Part shown: piece by piece, positions 45,087-53,215 of the stretch | Layout: every line of letters starts with the position of its first letter | Position numbering within the stretch: the stretch's first letter is position 1 | Assembly (NCBI GenBank): GCA_963751835.1 | Contig: CAVVWD010000019.1 | Span: 186,001 to 250,000, forward strand | Direction of reading: 5' to 3' | DNA from: JACVRW01 sp963751835 | Lineage (GTDB): Bacteria; Actinomycetota; Thermoleophilia; Solirubrobacterales; Thermoleophilaceae | Length of the DNA stretch: 64,000 bases | The notes under the pieces: model-generated | Seen by the model: only the letters and a program-made list of their open reading frames with translations | What the model was told of the DNA's origin: nothing | Database searches by the model: none | Translations under genes and position numbers: made by a program

Positions 45087-45895
45087 GCGGGCGCCCCGCG
45101 GCGGGCGAGCGAGTGCGTGTGGCGAACCAGCTCGTCGAACAGGTCAAGGAGATGGGGCGCCACCTCCTCGACGGCGGCGCGCTGCGCCTCGACGGTGGCG
45201 TGGTCGCCGCGGGCGATCGGACCCGTCAGCGCCCCCTCGGGGCCGTGCTCGGCGAGGTTCTCCACCGTGCGCCGGAGCAGCGGGATGAACAACGCCCGGG
45301 CCTCGTGGGGCTCGAGGCCGGCCCCGGCGGCGATGCCCTCGGCGGCCGCCTGGAGCGTGACCATGAAGTTCGAGGCGACTGAGGCGGCGGCGTGGTAGGC
45401 GGCGCGCCCGTCGTCGTCGATCTCGAACGGCGTCATGCCGAGGCGCCGGGCGAGCGAGACGGCGAACCGGAGCGCGGTCTTCGTCGATCCGGCGACCGCG
45501 CAGCCTGCGCCCGTGAAGGCGGCGCCCGGCGCCGGTCCGTCCGGCGCGCGCTCCGCGAACGTCTGCAGGGGGTGGAAACCGAAGAGCGCCGCGCCCGCCT
45601 CCGCGGCCGGTGCCAGCGCGGACAGGGGTGTCGCCCCGCTCGTGTGGCCCACTAGCGGCGCCGCGCCGGCCGCGACCGCGGCCGCCGCCGCGATCTCGCC
45701 GTCAGGGACGCAGATGATCACGGCCCGTGAGGTGCCGGGCAGCTCGCCGCGGCCGAGTGGTCCCTCGACCTCGACGCCCGCCTCGGACAGCGCTGCGGCC
45801 AGCGCCGTGCCGAGCCGGCCGGCTCCTATCACGGCGATGCGGCCCGCGCTGCTCACGCCGGCGAGCGGTTCTTGACTGTCGATCTGTGGGTGCAT
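45083..45895 (-). CDS. Rossmann-fold DUF2520 protein in the pantothenate operon
   Basis: A 270-residue protein with an N-terminal dinucleotide-binding motif RIAVIGAGRLGTALAAALSE, then a ProC/6-phosphogluconate-dehydrogenase-like helical C-terminal domain (DUF2520) with AAYHAAASVASNFMVTLQAA. ATG 45895 (MHPQIDSQEPLAG) is chosen over an upstream in-frame ATG at 45994 that would overlap the divergent gene. It is translationally coupled to panC. Because panB and panC are here and panE is not seen, it may serve as the ketopantoate reductase; this is an inference from position and fold. Confidence 0.85.
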   Translation of the reverse strand: MHPQIDSQEPLAGVSSAGRIAVIGAGRLGTALAAALSEAGVEVEGPLGRGELPGTSRAVIICVPDGEIAAAAAVAAGAAPLVGHTSGATPLSALAPAAEAGAALFGFHPLQTFAERAPDGPAPGAAFTGAGCAVAGSTKTALRFAVSLARRLGMTPFEIDDDGRAAYHAAASVASNFMVTLQAAAEGIAAGAGLEPHEARALFIPLLRRTVENLAEHGPEGALTGPIARGDHATVEAQRAAVEEVAPHLLDLFDELVRHTHSLARRGAPA

Positions 45896-45978
45896 TGCCC
45901 CTGCCAGGTCCACTCCTGAGGTCGGTAGCGGCCAGCAGCGCAAGGATACCCGTGAGGTCCTCCGTCGAGGGCGGTCCG

Positions 45979-45984
45979 TAGGCT
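45979..45984 (+). promoter_or_regulatory. Candidate -10 element for leaderless uracil-DNA glycosylase gene
   Basis: TAGGCT lies 8 bases before the ATG at 45993 and no ribosome binding site is visible, which fits a leaderless transcript. The 97-base divergent gap shows no island palindrome. Confidence 0.3.
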
Positions 45985-45992
45985 TGGGGTCC

Positions 45993-46667
45993 ATGCAGTC
46001 TCGACCCGCAGCGGAGCGGCGCGAGGAGCTCGTCGCCCTCTACCGCGAGGCGTCAGGCTGCGTCCGCTGCCCGCTCCACCAGGGGCGCAACCGGGTGGTG
46101 TTCGGGAACGGGAACGCGGACGCCGACCTGATGTTCGTGGGCGAGGGCCCCGGCCAGCAGGAGGACATCCAGGGCCTGCCTTTCGTGGGCCGCGCCGGAA
46201 AGCTGCTCGACCAGCTCCTCGACGAGATCGGGCTCTCGCGCGGCGAGGTGTGGGTCAGCAATGTCGTGCGCTGTCGCCCACCGGGCAACCGCGACCCGCA
46301 ACCGGAGGAGATCGCTGCCTGCCGGTCCTACACCGACCGCCAGATAGAGCTGATCGAGCCGCGGCTGATCTGCAGCCTCGGCAAGTTCGCGATGCAGGTG
46401 CTCACGCGGACCAATCGCGGCATAACCGCGGTCCACGGCAAGCCCGAGGTGCACGAGCTGGGCGGCCGCACGATGCGCGTCTACCCGCTCTTCCACCCGG
46501 CCGCGGCGCTCCGTTCGACGAAGACCCTCGAGGACCTCCGGGAGGCGTTCGCCCGCATCCCGGCGCTGCTCGACGAGCCGCCGCCGGTGCCGATCGGCGC
46601 CGTTGCGCCAGCCGCGCTGGCAACGGTCCCGGAGCCGGACCCGCCGCAGATGGATCTCTTCGGCTGA
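45993..46667 (+). CDS. Uracil-DNA glycosylase, family 4/5 type with 4Fe-4S cluster
   Basis: A 224-residue DNA repair enzyme that removes uracil. Motif 1 is MFVGEGPGQQEDIQGLPFVG; the C-terminal motif is YPLFHPAAALRS. Four cysteines at Cys23, Cys26, Cys94 and Cys110 (CVRC, VVRCRPPGNRDP, IAAC) fit the 4Fe-4S ligand pattern. The acidic residue in GEGPGQQED is usual for family 4. ATG 45993 is preferred over TTG 45984. The tail PDPPQMDLFG resembles a beta-clamp-binding peptide (QxxLF), suggesting tethering to the replication clamp. Confidence 0.93.
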   Translation: MQSRPAAERREELVALYREASGCVRCPLHQGRNRVVFGNGNADADLMFVGEGPGQQEDIQGLPFVGRAGKLLDQLLDEIGLSRGEVWVSNVVRCRPPGNRDPQPEEIAACRSYTDRQIELIEPRLICSLGKFAMQVLTRTNRGITAVHGKPEVHELGGRTMRVYPLFHPAAALRSTKTLEDLREAFARIPALLDEPPPVPIGAVAPAALATVPEPDPPQMDLFG

Positions 46668-46683
46668 GCCCGCGGGGCCCGGG

Positions 46684-47091
46684 GTGGAGCGCGAAACCCG
46701 CTCGGCGGAGGAGACGGAGGCCGCGGGCGCGGAGCTGGCGGCCCGGCTCGCCCCGGGCGACGTGGTGCTCGTGACGGGCGAGCTCGGCAGCGGCAAGACC
46801 ACCTTCGTGCGCGGCGCCGCCCGTGCGCTCGGGGTCGAGGGACCGGTGACGAGCCCGACGTTCACCATCGGACACGTGCTCGACGGCCGCCCCGAGGTGG
46901 CCCACCTCGACCTCTACCGGCTCGGCTCGCTCGCGGGCGAGGACCCCGCGCTGCTCGACGACTACCTCACCCCCGACCGGGTGGCGTTCCTCGAATGGCC
47001 CGAGGCCGCGGAGCCGGCACTCGACCGCGTCGCCGCGCGCGTGCGTCTCGAGCACCTGGGGGAGGACCGGCGCAGGATCACGATCGAGTGA
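46684..47091 (+). CDS. tsaE: tRNA threonylcarbamoyladenosine biosynthesis ATPase
   Basis: A 135-residue P-loop ATPase that works with TsaB and TsaD in making t6A37 in tRNA. Walker A is VLVTGELGSGKTTFVRG; the family motifs SPTFTIGHVLDG, HLDLYRLGS and FLEWPEAA are present. The GTG at 46684 is the best start; a longer reading begins inside the glycosylase gene. GTGA overlap with tsaB. Confidence 0.95.
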   Translation: MERETRSAEETEAAGAELAARLAPGDVVLVTGELGSGKTTFVRGAARALGVEGPVTSPTFTIGHVLDGRPEVAHLDLYRLGSLAGEDPALLDDYLTPDRVAFLEWPEAAEPALDRVAARVRLEHLGEDRRRITIE

Positions 47092-47753
47092 GCCTGCTGG
47101 GCTTCGACACCTCGACGTCGGCGTCGAGCGCCTGCATCCTGCGCGCCGACGGCGAGGCATACGAGGTCCTGCCGCCGCCGGGGCGGTTGGCGGGGCGTCC
47201 CGCGCACGCGAGCGAGCTGATGCCGGCCGTTGCGGAGGTCATGGACGCGTCCGGCCTCGGCTGGGCCGAGCTGCGGGCGATCGCCGTGGGGGTGGGACCC
47301 GGCGCCTTCACCGGGCTCCGTATAGGAGTCGCGACTGCGCGCGCCCTCGCCGCGGCGAACGGGCTGCCGCTGCGCCCCGTGTCGTCGCTCGCGGCGCTCG
47401 CCGCCGGGATCGACGACGAGCTGAGGCTGGCCGTGATCGACGCCAAGCGCGGCGAGGTGTTCGGGGCTCTCTATGGCCCCGATGGCGCGCTCCTCGCCCC
47501 CTCCGCGCTGCCGGCCGAGGCGCTCGCCGAGCAGGTGAGAGCGGGTGGATTCGACCCGCTGGCCGCGGGAGACGGCTCGGTACGATTTCGAGGGGCGCTC
47601 GAATCGGCCGGTATCCGCGTGGCGCCGGACGACGCGGGCGCACACGTGGTTCGCGGCCTCCACGTCTGCCGGCTGGCGCAGGGAGTGGGCGACGAGCCGC
47701 CGGAGGCAGTTCTCCCCGATTATCTGAGAGCACCGGACGCCAAGCCGCAGTGA
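47088..47753 (+). CDS. tsaB: tRNA threonylcarbamoyladenosine biosynthesis protein TsaB
   Basis: A 221-residue ASKHA-fold partner of TsaD. It begins SLLGFDTSTSASSACI and has the family motif GVGPGAFTGLRIGVATARAL, followed by VIDAKRGEVFGALY. It starts at GTG 47088, overlapping tsaE, and its stop overlaps the rimI GTG. Gene order tsaE-tsaB-rimI-tsaD is a conserved actinobacterial arrangement. Confidence 0.95.
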   Translation: MSLLGFDTSTSASSACILRADGEAYEVLPPPGRLAGRPAHASELMPAVAEVMDASGLGWAELRAIAVGVGPGAFTGLRIGVATARALAAANGLPLRPVSSLAALAAGIDDELRLAVIDAKRGEVFGALYGPDGALLAPSALPAEALAEQVRAGGFDPLAAGDGSVRFRGALESAGIRVAPDDAGAHVVRGLHVCRLAQGVGDEPPEAVLPDYLRAPDAKPQ

Positions 47754-48208
47754 CCGAGCCCGAGATTCGTCAACTCACCTACGCCGACCTCCCGCAGGTC
47801 ATCGCGATCGAGCGGCGGGCGTTCCCGACGCCCTGGTCACTGGCGATGTTCGTGCTGGAGCTGTCGAAGCCGTCCGGCATCTGCCTGGCCGCGCTCGTCG
47901 AGGGCAGGATGGTCGGCTACCTGGTCTGCTCGCGCTACGACACGGTCTGGCACCTGATGAACGTCGCCGTCGACCCGATCGTCCAGCGCCGCGGAATCGG
48001 CAGCGCATTGCTCGAGCGGCTGTTCGAGCTCGCCGACAGGCCGAGCGAGCAGTACACGCTCGAGGTCCGAACCTCGAACGAATCGGCCATCCGTCTCTAC
48101 GAGCGCTTCGGCTTCCGGGCCGCCGGGCGCAGGCGCGCCTATTACCACGACAACCGCGAGGACGCGCTCATCATGTGGCGGACGGCGCCCGAACGCGCCA
48201 CCGCGTGA
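47750..48208 (+). CDS. rimI: Ribosomal protein S18 N-alanine acetyltransferase (GNAT)
   Basis: A 152-residue GNAT acetyltransferase. The acetyl-CoA loop is VDPIVQRRGIGSALLERLFE, followed by LEVRTSNESAIRLYERFGFR, the usual RimI core. The N-terminal FPTPWSLAMFVLEL is also RimI-like. It overlaps tsaB and tsaD by 4 bases each. Substrate assignment rests on family and context. Confidence 0.93.
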   Translation: MTEPEIRQLTYADLPQVIAIERRAFPTPWSLAMFVLELSKPSGICLAALVEGRMVGYLVCSRYDTVWHLMNVAVDPIVQRRGIGSALLERLFELADRPSEQYTLEVRTSNESAIRLYERFGFRAAGRRRAYYHDNREDALIMWRTAPERATA

Positions 48209-49179
48209 TCCTCGCGATAGAGACGAGCTGCGACGACACGTGCGCGGCGGTCGTGAGCGAGGACGGCGAGATCCGCTCGAACGTAGTCGCCTCGCAGGGG
48301 CTCCTCCATGCCCGGTACGGCGGCGTCGTCCCCGAGATCGCCTCACGTCACCATCTCGAGCTGATGGACGCCGTGACGGCGGACGCGCTCGAGCGCGCGG
48401 GCGTCCGGCTCGACGGGATCGCCACGGTCGCTGTCACGCATGGTCCCGGGCTGATCGGCGCGCTGCTCGTGGGGCTCTCGTCGGCCAAGGCACTCGCGGC
48501 GGTGGGCCGGCTCCCGCTCGTCCCGGTCGATCATCTGCACGGTCATGTGGTGGCGAGCACGTTGGGGGACGATGCCGTCGAGCCGCCCTATCTGTGCCTG
48601 GTGGCGAGCGGCGGCCATACCTTCCTCGCGCGCGTGGACGATCCGGCGGGCTACACGGTGCTCGGCCAGACGCTCGACGATGCCGCCGGCGAGGCGTTCG
48701 ACAAGGGGGCGCGCCTGCTCGGGCTCGGATACCCCGGCGGCCCGGCCCTCGACCGCCTGGCGCGCGGGGGCGACCCCGAGGCGTTCGACTTTCCCCGCAG
48801 CGCGCCCGGTGAGCTCGACTTCAGCTTCAGCGGCCTCAAGACGGCGCTGCTGTACCGGATCCGCGACCTCGGCGCACGCGCCGAGAGCCGCGCCACGGAC
48901 CTGGCGGCCTCCTACCAGCGGGCGATCGTCGACGCGCTCACGACCCGCACCCGCGACGCCCTCGACCGCGAGGGGCTCGAGCGACTGGCGATCGGGGGCG
49001 GCGTGGCCGCGAACTCGGAGCTGCGGGCCGCCGTGCGGGAGCTCGGAGCGCCCGTGTGGGTGCCGCCGGTCGAGCTCTGCACGGACAACGCCGCGATGAT
49101 TGCCGGGGCGGCGCGCTTCCTGGAGCCGATCGCGTATCCGGGCTACCTCGGCCTGGACGCGAGCGCCCGGCTCGCCTGA
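48205..49179 (+). CDS. tsaD: tRNA N6-adenosine threonylcarbamoyltransferase
   Basis: A 324-residue catalytic subunit for t6A formation. N-terminal VILAIETSCDDTCAAVV, metal-site His in EIASRHHLE, the VDHLHGHVVAS motif, VASGGHTFLARV, LGYPGGPALDRLA, and the C-terminal ATP/metal segment LCTDNAAMIAGAARF. GTG 48205 overlaps the rimI stop; upstream codons belong to rimI. Confidence 0.97.
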   Translation: MILAIETSCDDTCAAVVSEDGEIRSNVVASQGLLHARYGGVVPEIASRHHLELMDAVTADALERAGVRLDGIATVAVTHGPGLIGALLVGLSSAKALAAVGRLPLVPVDHLHGHVVASTLGDDAVEPPYLCLVASGGHTFLARVDDPAGYTVLGQTLDDAAGEAFDKGARLLGLGYPGGPALDRLARGGDPEAFDFPRSAPGELDFSFSGLKTALLYRIRDLGARAESRATDLAASYQRAIVDALTTRTRDALDREGLERLAIGGGVAANSELRAAVRELGAPVWVPPVELCTDNAAMIAGAARFLEPIAYPGYLGLDASARLA

Positions 49180-49181
49180 GG

Positions 49182-50753
49182 TCAGGCGATCCGGGACTCC
49201 TCGAGGTCCAGCTCCCGCTCGATCCTCCGGCGCACCTCGTCCGAGATGTCGAGCGCGTTGCGCATGCCGACCAGCTCCTCCCGCTGAGCCTCGAAGAGCT
49301 CGTACATCAGCCGCCTGTAGGCGTCCGTCCGCTCCTCGTAGCGCTCGTCTCCGTCCGTGCGGGCCTCGAACCGGCGCCGCCGGTAGTCGTATAGGGCGCG
49401 CACTCGGCCGAGCGTCTCGTCTCGGACCCAGTCCGCGCCCTCGAGCTCCTCCAGCCGCGCGAGCGCGGCCTCCGCCAACCGGATCCGGGCGGCGATCTCC
49501 TCGACCTCCTCCTCGCCGTCGTCGACCACTCCGAGGCGGTTGATCAAGGGGCCGAGCGTCAGCCCCTGGCCGACGAGCGTCACCAGGATCACGACGAAGG
49601 CGAGAAAGATGATCAGGTCCCGTTCCGGGAACGGAGCACCGCTGTCGGTCCTGAGCGGGACCGCGAGCGCCGCGGCGAGGGCGACGGCACCGCGCATGCC
49701 GGCCCAACCGACGACGATCCGCTCCCGCGGCCCGACGCGCCGCGCCCTCTGGGCGGCGCGCCGGTCGATCACCCGCAGCAGGTAGGTGACCGTGAACCCC
49801 CAGCCCATCCGGACGACGATCACGGTCGCGCTCACGAGCGCTCCCCAGAGGAGGAGCTGGCCGGCCGACTCGCCGCTCAGGTCGTCGATGATGTTCGGCA
49901 GCTGCATGCCGACCAGCAGGAAGAGCACGGCGTTCAGCAGGAAGGTGAGGATCTCCCAGACCGACATGCTCTGGATGCGCGTGAGCGGCGTCGTCAACTC
50001 GGGCGTGTACCAGCCCATGTAGACGCCCACGGTCACCGCGGCGATGACCCCGGAGAAGCCGAGCTCCTCGGCGGGCAGGTAGGCGGCGTAGCCGCTGAGG
50101 AGTGAGATCGTGATCTCGGTCGGGGGGTCGTCGAGGCGCCTGCGGATCTGCCTGATCACCCAACCGGCGGCGAGCCCGATCGCGAGCCCGCCCACACCGC
50201 TGAGCACGAACTCGACGCTCGCGTCCAGCAGCGAGAAGGAGCCGCTGACCACGGCCGCGACCGCCACGCGGTAGAGGATCAGAGCCGTCCAGTCGTTGGT
50301 CAGGTTCTCGCCTTCGACTACGGCGACGAGCCGTCGTGGGGCGCCGACCCGGCGCATGATCTCGGCCGGCGCCACGGCGTCGGTCGGCGAGACGATCGCT
50401 CCGAGCACGAACGCAACATCCCAGTCGAGCCCGATCACGTAGTGGGCGATGAGCGCGACTGCGGCCATCGTCCCGAGCACCAAACCGATCGCAAGGAGGG
50501 CGATCGGGCGCGCGTTGCGGCGCAGGTCGCGCAGCGAGGTGAAGAACGCCGCTCCGTAGAGAAGCGGGGGCAGGAAGATCAGGAGCACGAGCTCGGGATC
50601 GAGCTCGACCGACGGAATTCCCGGAATGAAGCCGATGGCGGTGCCCCCGAGCACGAGCGTGATCGGGTAGGGCACGTGCACCAGGTGGGCCAGGAAGGCG
50701 AAGGCGACGATGCCCGCCAGCAGGCCGAAGATCACGAGCTCGAGGTGCTCCAC
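49182..50753 (-). CDS. Na+/H+ antiporter, CPA1 (NhaP/NHE) family
   Basis: About 523 residues. GTG 50753 gives VEHLELVIFGLLAGIVAFAF. Some 11-12 membrane helices follow, with the CPA1 ion-site motifs VLGAIVSPTDAVAPAEIM and VVEGENLTNDWTALILYRVA (conserved Asn-Asp) and the GMRGAVALAAALAVPL motif. The cytoplasmic C-terminal tail of about 115 residues is strongly charged and helical (EEEVEEIAARIRLAEAALAR). The stop is 2 bases from the convergent tsaD stop. It is divergent from the glutaredoxin gene with starts only about 20 bases apart. Confidence 0.9.
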   Translation of the reverse strand: MEHLELVIFGLLAGIVAFAFLAHLVHVPYPITLVLGGTAIGFIPGIPSVELDPELVLLIFLPPLLYGAAFFTSLRDLRRNARPIALLAIGLVLGTMAAVALIAHYVIGLDWDVAFVLGAIVSPTDAVAPAEIMRRVGAPRRLVAVVEGENLTNDWTALILYRVAVAAVVSGSFSLLDASVEFVLSGVGGLAIGLAAGWVIRQIRRRLDDPPTEITISLLSGYAAYLPAEELGFSGVIAAVTVGVYMGWYTPELTTPLTRIQSMSVWEILTFLLNAVLFLLVGMQLPNIIDDLSGESAGQLLLWGALVSATVIVVRMGWGFTVTYLLRVIDRRAAQRARRVGPRERIVVGWAGMRGAVALAAALAVPLRTDSGAPFPERDLIIFLAFVVILVTLVGQGLTLGPLINRLGVVDDGEEEVEEIAARIRLAEAALARLEELEGADWVRDETLGRVRALYDYRRRRFEARTDGDERYEERTDAYRRLMYELFEAQREELVGMRNALDISDEVRRRIERELDLEESRIA

Positions 50754-50772
50754 GGCCGTAGAGTGACAATCG

Positions 50773-51021
50773 GTGACAACGATCACCCTGTACGGCAAGC
50801 CCGGCTGTCACCTGTGTGAGGACGCCCGCTCCGCCCTGGAGCGGGTCCGCGCCGGGCACGGCTTCGAGCTCGAGGAGGTCGACGTCTCCCTCGATCCGGC
50901 GCTCTACCGGGAATACGGCGAGCGAATCCCGGTGCTGGCGCTGGACGGCGAGGAGCTGTTCGAGTTCTTCGTCGATGAGGAGTCGCTGCGCGAGCGGCTC
51001 GATAGAGTGAACCCCTCGTGA
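50773..51021 (+). CDS. Glutaredoxin-like protein (DUF836 thioredoxin fold)
   Basis: An 82-residue thioredoxin-fold protein with the redox site GKPGCHLCEDA (CxxC), strand FELEEVDVSLD, cis-Pro region GERIPVLALDGEELFEFF, and a final helix. GTG 50773 is the start. Its stop overlaps the rex start (GTGA), so the two redox genes are translationally coupled, as in many actinobacteria where this small protein precedes rex and hem genes. Confidence 0.88.
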   Translation: MTTITLYGKPGCHLCEDARSALERVRAGHGFELEEVDVSLDPALYREYGERIPVLALDGEELFEFFVDEESLRERLDRVNPS

Positions 51022-51710
51022 GGTACGACGATCCCCATGCGGGCGGCGTCGGGCTTCAGCCGGCGAGGCCCGAGGGCGAGCCGGGGGCGTCGGAGCGGCT
51101 CTCGCTCGGCGTCGCGGCCCGACTGTCGCGTTACCTGCAGGTGCTGACCCAAGCCAAGAAGATGGGCAGGGAGACGATCTCCTCCCAGGAGCTGGCCGAC
51201 TACACGCACGTCAACTCCACCCAGATCCGTCGCGATCTGTCCGGCTTCGGCAAGTTCGGCAAGCGCGGCGTGGGCTACAACGTCGACTCGCTCGTCTCGC
51301 AGATCCGCAAGATCCTGCGGACCACCGGCAAGCACAACATCGCCCTGTTCGGCGCCGGGAACCTCGGCCAGGCGATCGCCGGCTCGGACATCTTCGCCGA
51401 CCACGGATTCCGCGTCGTGGCGCTCTTCGACAAGGACCCGTCGAAGGTGGGGACGAGCGTCAACGAAAACCTGACCGTCCGCCCGTACGAGGAACTCGAG
51501 CGGGTCGTTCGCGACGAGGACGTGGTGGTGGGCGTGCTCGCGGTCCCGACGGACGCCGCCCAGCAGGTGGCCGACGACCTCGTGGACGCCGGCGTGAAGA
51601 TCATCTTCAACTACTCAGAGGCCCTGCTGCAGGTGCCGCCCGAGGTGACGGTGCACACCTCGAGCCCGGCGGTCGACCTGCTCTACGCGCTCTACTTCTA
51701 CCTCACGTAG
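51018..51710 (+). CDS. rex: Redox-sensing transcriptional repressor Rex
   Basis: A 230-residue NADH/NAD+ sensor repressor. The winged helix (res. about 30-95) has ISSQELADYTHVNSTQIRRD and LSGFGKFGKRGVGYNV; the Rossmann motif is NIALFGAGNLGQAIAGSDIF; the C-terminal domain-swapped helix contains SSPAVDLLYALYFYLT. Typical targets are cyd, ndh and other respiratory genes. The window does contain cydAB and ndh, but I found no TTGTGA-type Rex operator upstream of their operon. Coupled to the glutaredoxin-like gene. Confidence 0.96.
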   Translation: MRYDDPHAGGVGLQPARPEGEPGASERLSLGVAARLSRYLQVLTQAKKMGRETISSQELADYTHVNSTQIRRDLSGFGKFGKRGVGYNVDSLVSQIRKILRTTGKHNIALFGAGNLGQAIAGSDIFADHGFRVVALFDKDPSKVGTSVNENLTVRPYEELERVVRDEDVVVGVLAVPTDAAQQVADDLVDAGVKIIFNYSEALLQVPPEVTVHTSSPAVDLLYALYFYLT

Positions 51711-51719
51711 ACACCCGCC

Positions 51720-52865
51720 ATGCTTGACATGCCGAGGGTCAGGGAGGTCTTCGAGGCCTCGACGGACTTCACGGTCGGGATCGAGGAGGAGTTCGCGATC
51801 CTGGACCCGCGCACGCGCTCGCTCGACCAGCGCTTCGACGAGCTTCGCGACGCCGCCATGGACGATCCGGTTCTCGCCGAGGCCGTCGCCGGGGAATTGA
51901 TCCGCTCGGAGATCGAGATCCGCTCCGGAAGGGGCGAGAACTTCGCCGACGCCGTGGCAAGGCAGCGCGAGGCCCGCGCCCGGCTGTTCGCGCTCGCCAC
52001 CCGTCAGGAGCTCCTGTTGGCCGCCACCGGCACGCATCCCTGGAGCCCCTGGCAGGACCAGCAGATCATCGACACCGAGCACTATCACCGGGTCGAGAGC
52101 TCGCTCCAGTACGTGGCCTGGCGGAACAACACGTTCAGCGTCCACGTGCACGTGGGCGTGAACGGGCCTGACCGGGCGGTGCAGGTATGCGACCGCCTGC
52201 GCAGGGTCATGCCCGAGCTGCTCGCCATCTCGGCCAACTCGCCGTTCCTCGACGGGCGGCACTCGGGGCTCCACTCGGCGCGGTCGCAGATCTTCACGAA
52301 GAGCTTTCCGCGCTGCGGCATCCCCGACGCGTTCGGCGGCTGGCAGGCCTACGCGGACTACATCGAGTTCCTCGTCCGGACGAACTCGATCGTCGAATTC
52401 ACCCAGGTCTGGTGGAGCGTCCGCCCGCACCACAGCTACGGCACGGTCGAGATGCGGATCTGCGACGCCCAGACGAGCGGCGACCACTCGACGGCGCTGG
52501 CCGGCCTGATCACCGCGTGCGTCGCCCAAGCGGCGCTCGACGTGGACGACGGCGTCCCGTTCGTCGACCCGCCCGGGAGGCTGCTCGAGGAGAACTTCTG
52601 GCGCGCGATCCGGTTCGGGCTCGACGGGAAGCTGATCGACGTCGAGCGTGCCGAGGAGTATCCGGCCGCCGCCGCCCTCGAGCGGCTGCTCGCGTGGACG
52701 GAGCCGGCGCGCTCCGCGCTCGGCATCGAGCCGCTCCTGCCGGCCGAGAACGGGGCACAGCGGCAGAAGCGGGCACTCGAGCGGGGTGCTTCCATGGAGG
52801 AGGTCTATGCGGCCGAGGTCGAGCTGACCCAGCTGACCTACGCCGAGGAGGAGGTGACGACATGA
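51720..52865 (+). CDS. Carboxylate-amine ligase, YbdK/GCS2 family
   Basis: A 381-residue ATP-grasp-like glutamate-cysteine ligase family 2 protein: FTVGIEEEFAILDPRTRSLD, SEIEIRSGRGENFADA, ATGTHPWSPWQDQ, HVHVGVNGPDRAVQVCDRL and SVRPHHSYGTVEMRICDAQT. Members include gamma-glutamylcysteine ligases, but many YbdK proteins have weak or other activity, so the substrate is open. ATG 51720 lies 10 bases after rex. Its stop overlaps the next gene by 4 bases. Confidence 0.9.
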   Translation: MLDMPRVREVFEASTDFTVGIEEEFAILDPRTRSLDQRFDELRDAAMDDPVLAEAVAGELIRSEIEIRSGRGENFADAVARQREARARLFALATRQELLLAATGTHPWSPWQDQQIIDTEHYHRVESSLQYVAWRNNTFSVHVHVGVNGPDRAVQVCDRLRRVMPELLAISANSPFLDGRHSGLHSARSQIFTKSFPRCGIPDAFGGWQAYADYIEFLVRTNSIVEFTQVWWSVRPHHSYGTVEMRICDAQTSGDHSTALAGLITACVAQAALDVDDGVPFVDPPGRLLEENFWRAIRFGLDGKLIDVERAEEYPAAAALERLLAWTEPARSALGIEPLLPAENGAQRQKRALERGASMEEVYAAEVELTQLTYAEEEVTT

Positions 52866-53215
52866 GCGTTCCACAGGAGCCCACCGAGGAGCAGCTGCTC
52901 GACGCCCTGCGCCGGGTGAAGGTCGACGACGTCCTGTTGCAGACCGTCGCGACGCTGGTCAACCTGGCCGGCCAGAAGCTGACCGTCCCGGAGGCGAAGG
53001 ATCCGGCGGAGGCGAAGAAGGCGATCGACGCCGCCCGCGCGATGCTCCCGCTCCTTCCCGAGGACGCGGCCGGCGCGATCAAGGACGCCCTCTCGCAGGT
53101 CCAGATGGTCTACGTCAAGGAGCAGGGAACCGCTGCGCAGCCGGCCGAGCCCGAGGATCGTGAGAGCGCCGAGCGTGCCGCGGCGCGCTCGAAGATCTGG
53201 ATTCCCGGCTCGTGA
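52862..53215 (+). CDS. Small conserved helical protein (DUF1844-like)
   Basis: A 117-residue acidic protein: QLLDALRRVKVDDVLLQTVA, TLVNLAGQKLTVPEAKDPAE, AKKAIDAARAMLPLLPEDAA, then a basic tail RAAARSKIWIPGS. The run VATLVNLAGQKL followed by a helix with AIDAARAMLPLL recalls DUF1844 proteins, though this is a loose match. It is coupled to both neighbours (ATGA upstream, GTGA downstream), so it is a real gene. Role unknown. Confidence 0.75.
   Translation: MSVPQEPTEEQLLDALRRVKVDDVLLQTVATLVNLAGQKLTVPEAKDPAEAKKAIDAARAMLPLLPEDAAGAIKDALSQVQMVYVKEQGTAAQPAEPEDRESAERAAARSKIWIPGS

Noticed and set aside
50754..50772. A promoter between the antiporter and glutaredoxin starts.
   Set aside because: The gap is only about 20 bases. 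Promoters must overlap the coding starts, and I could not pick elements with any confidence.
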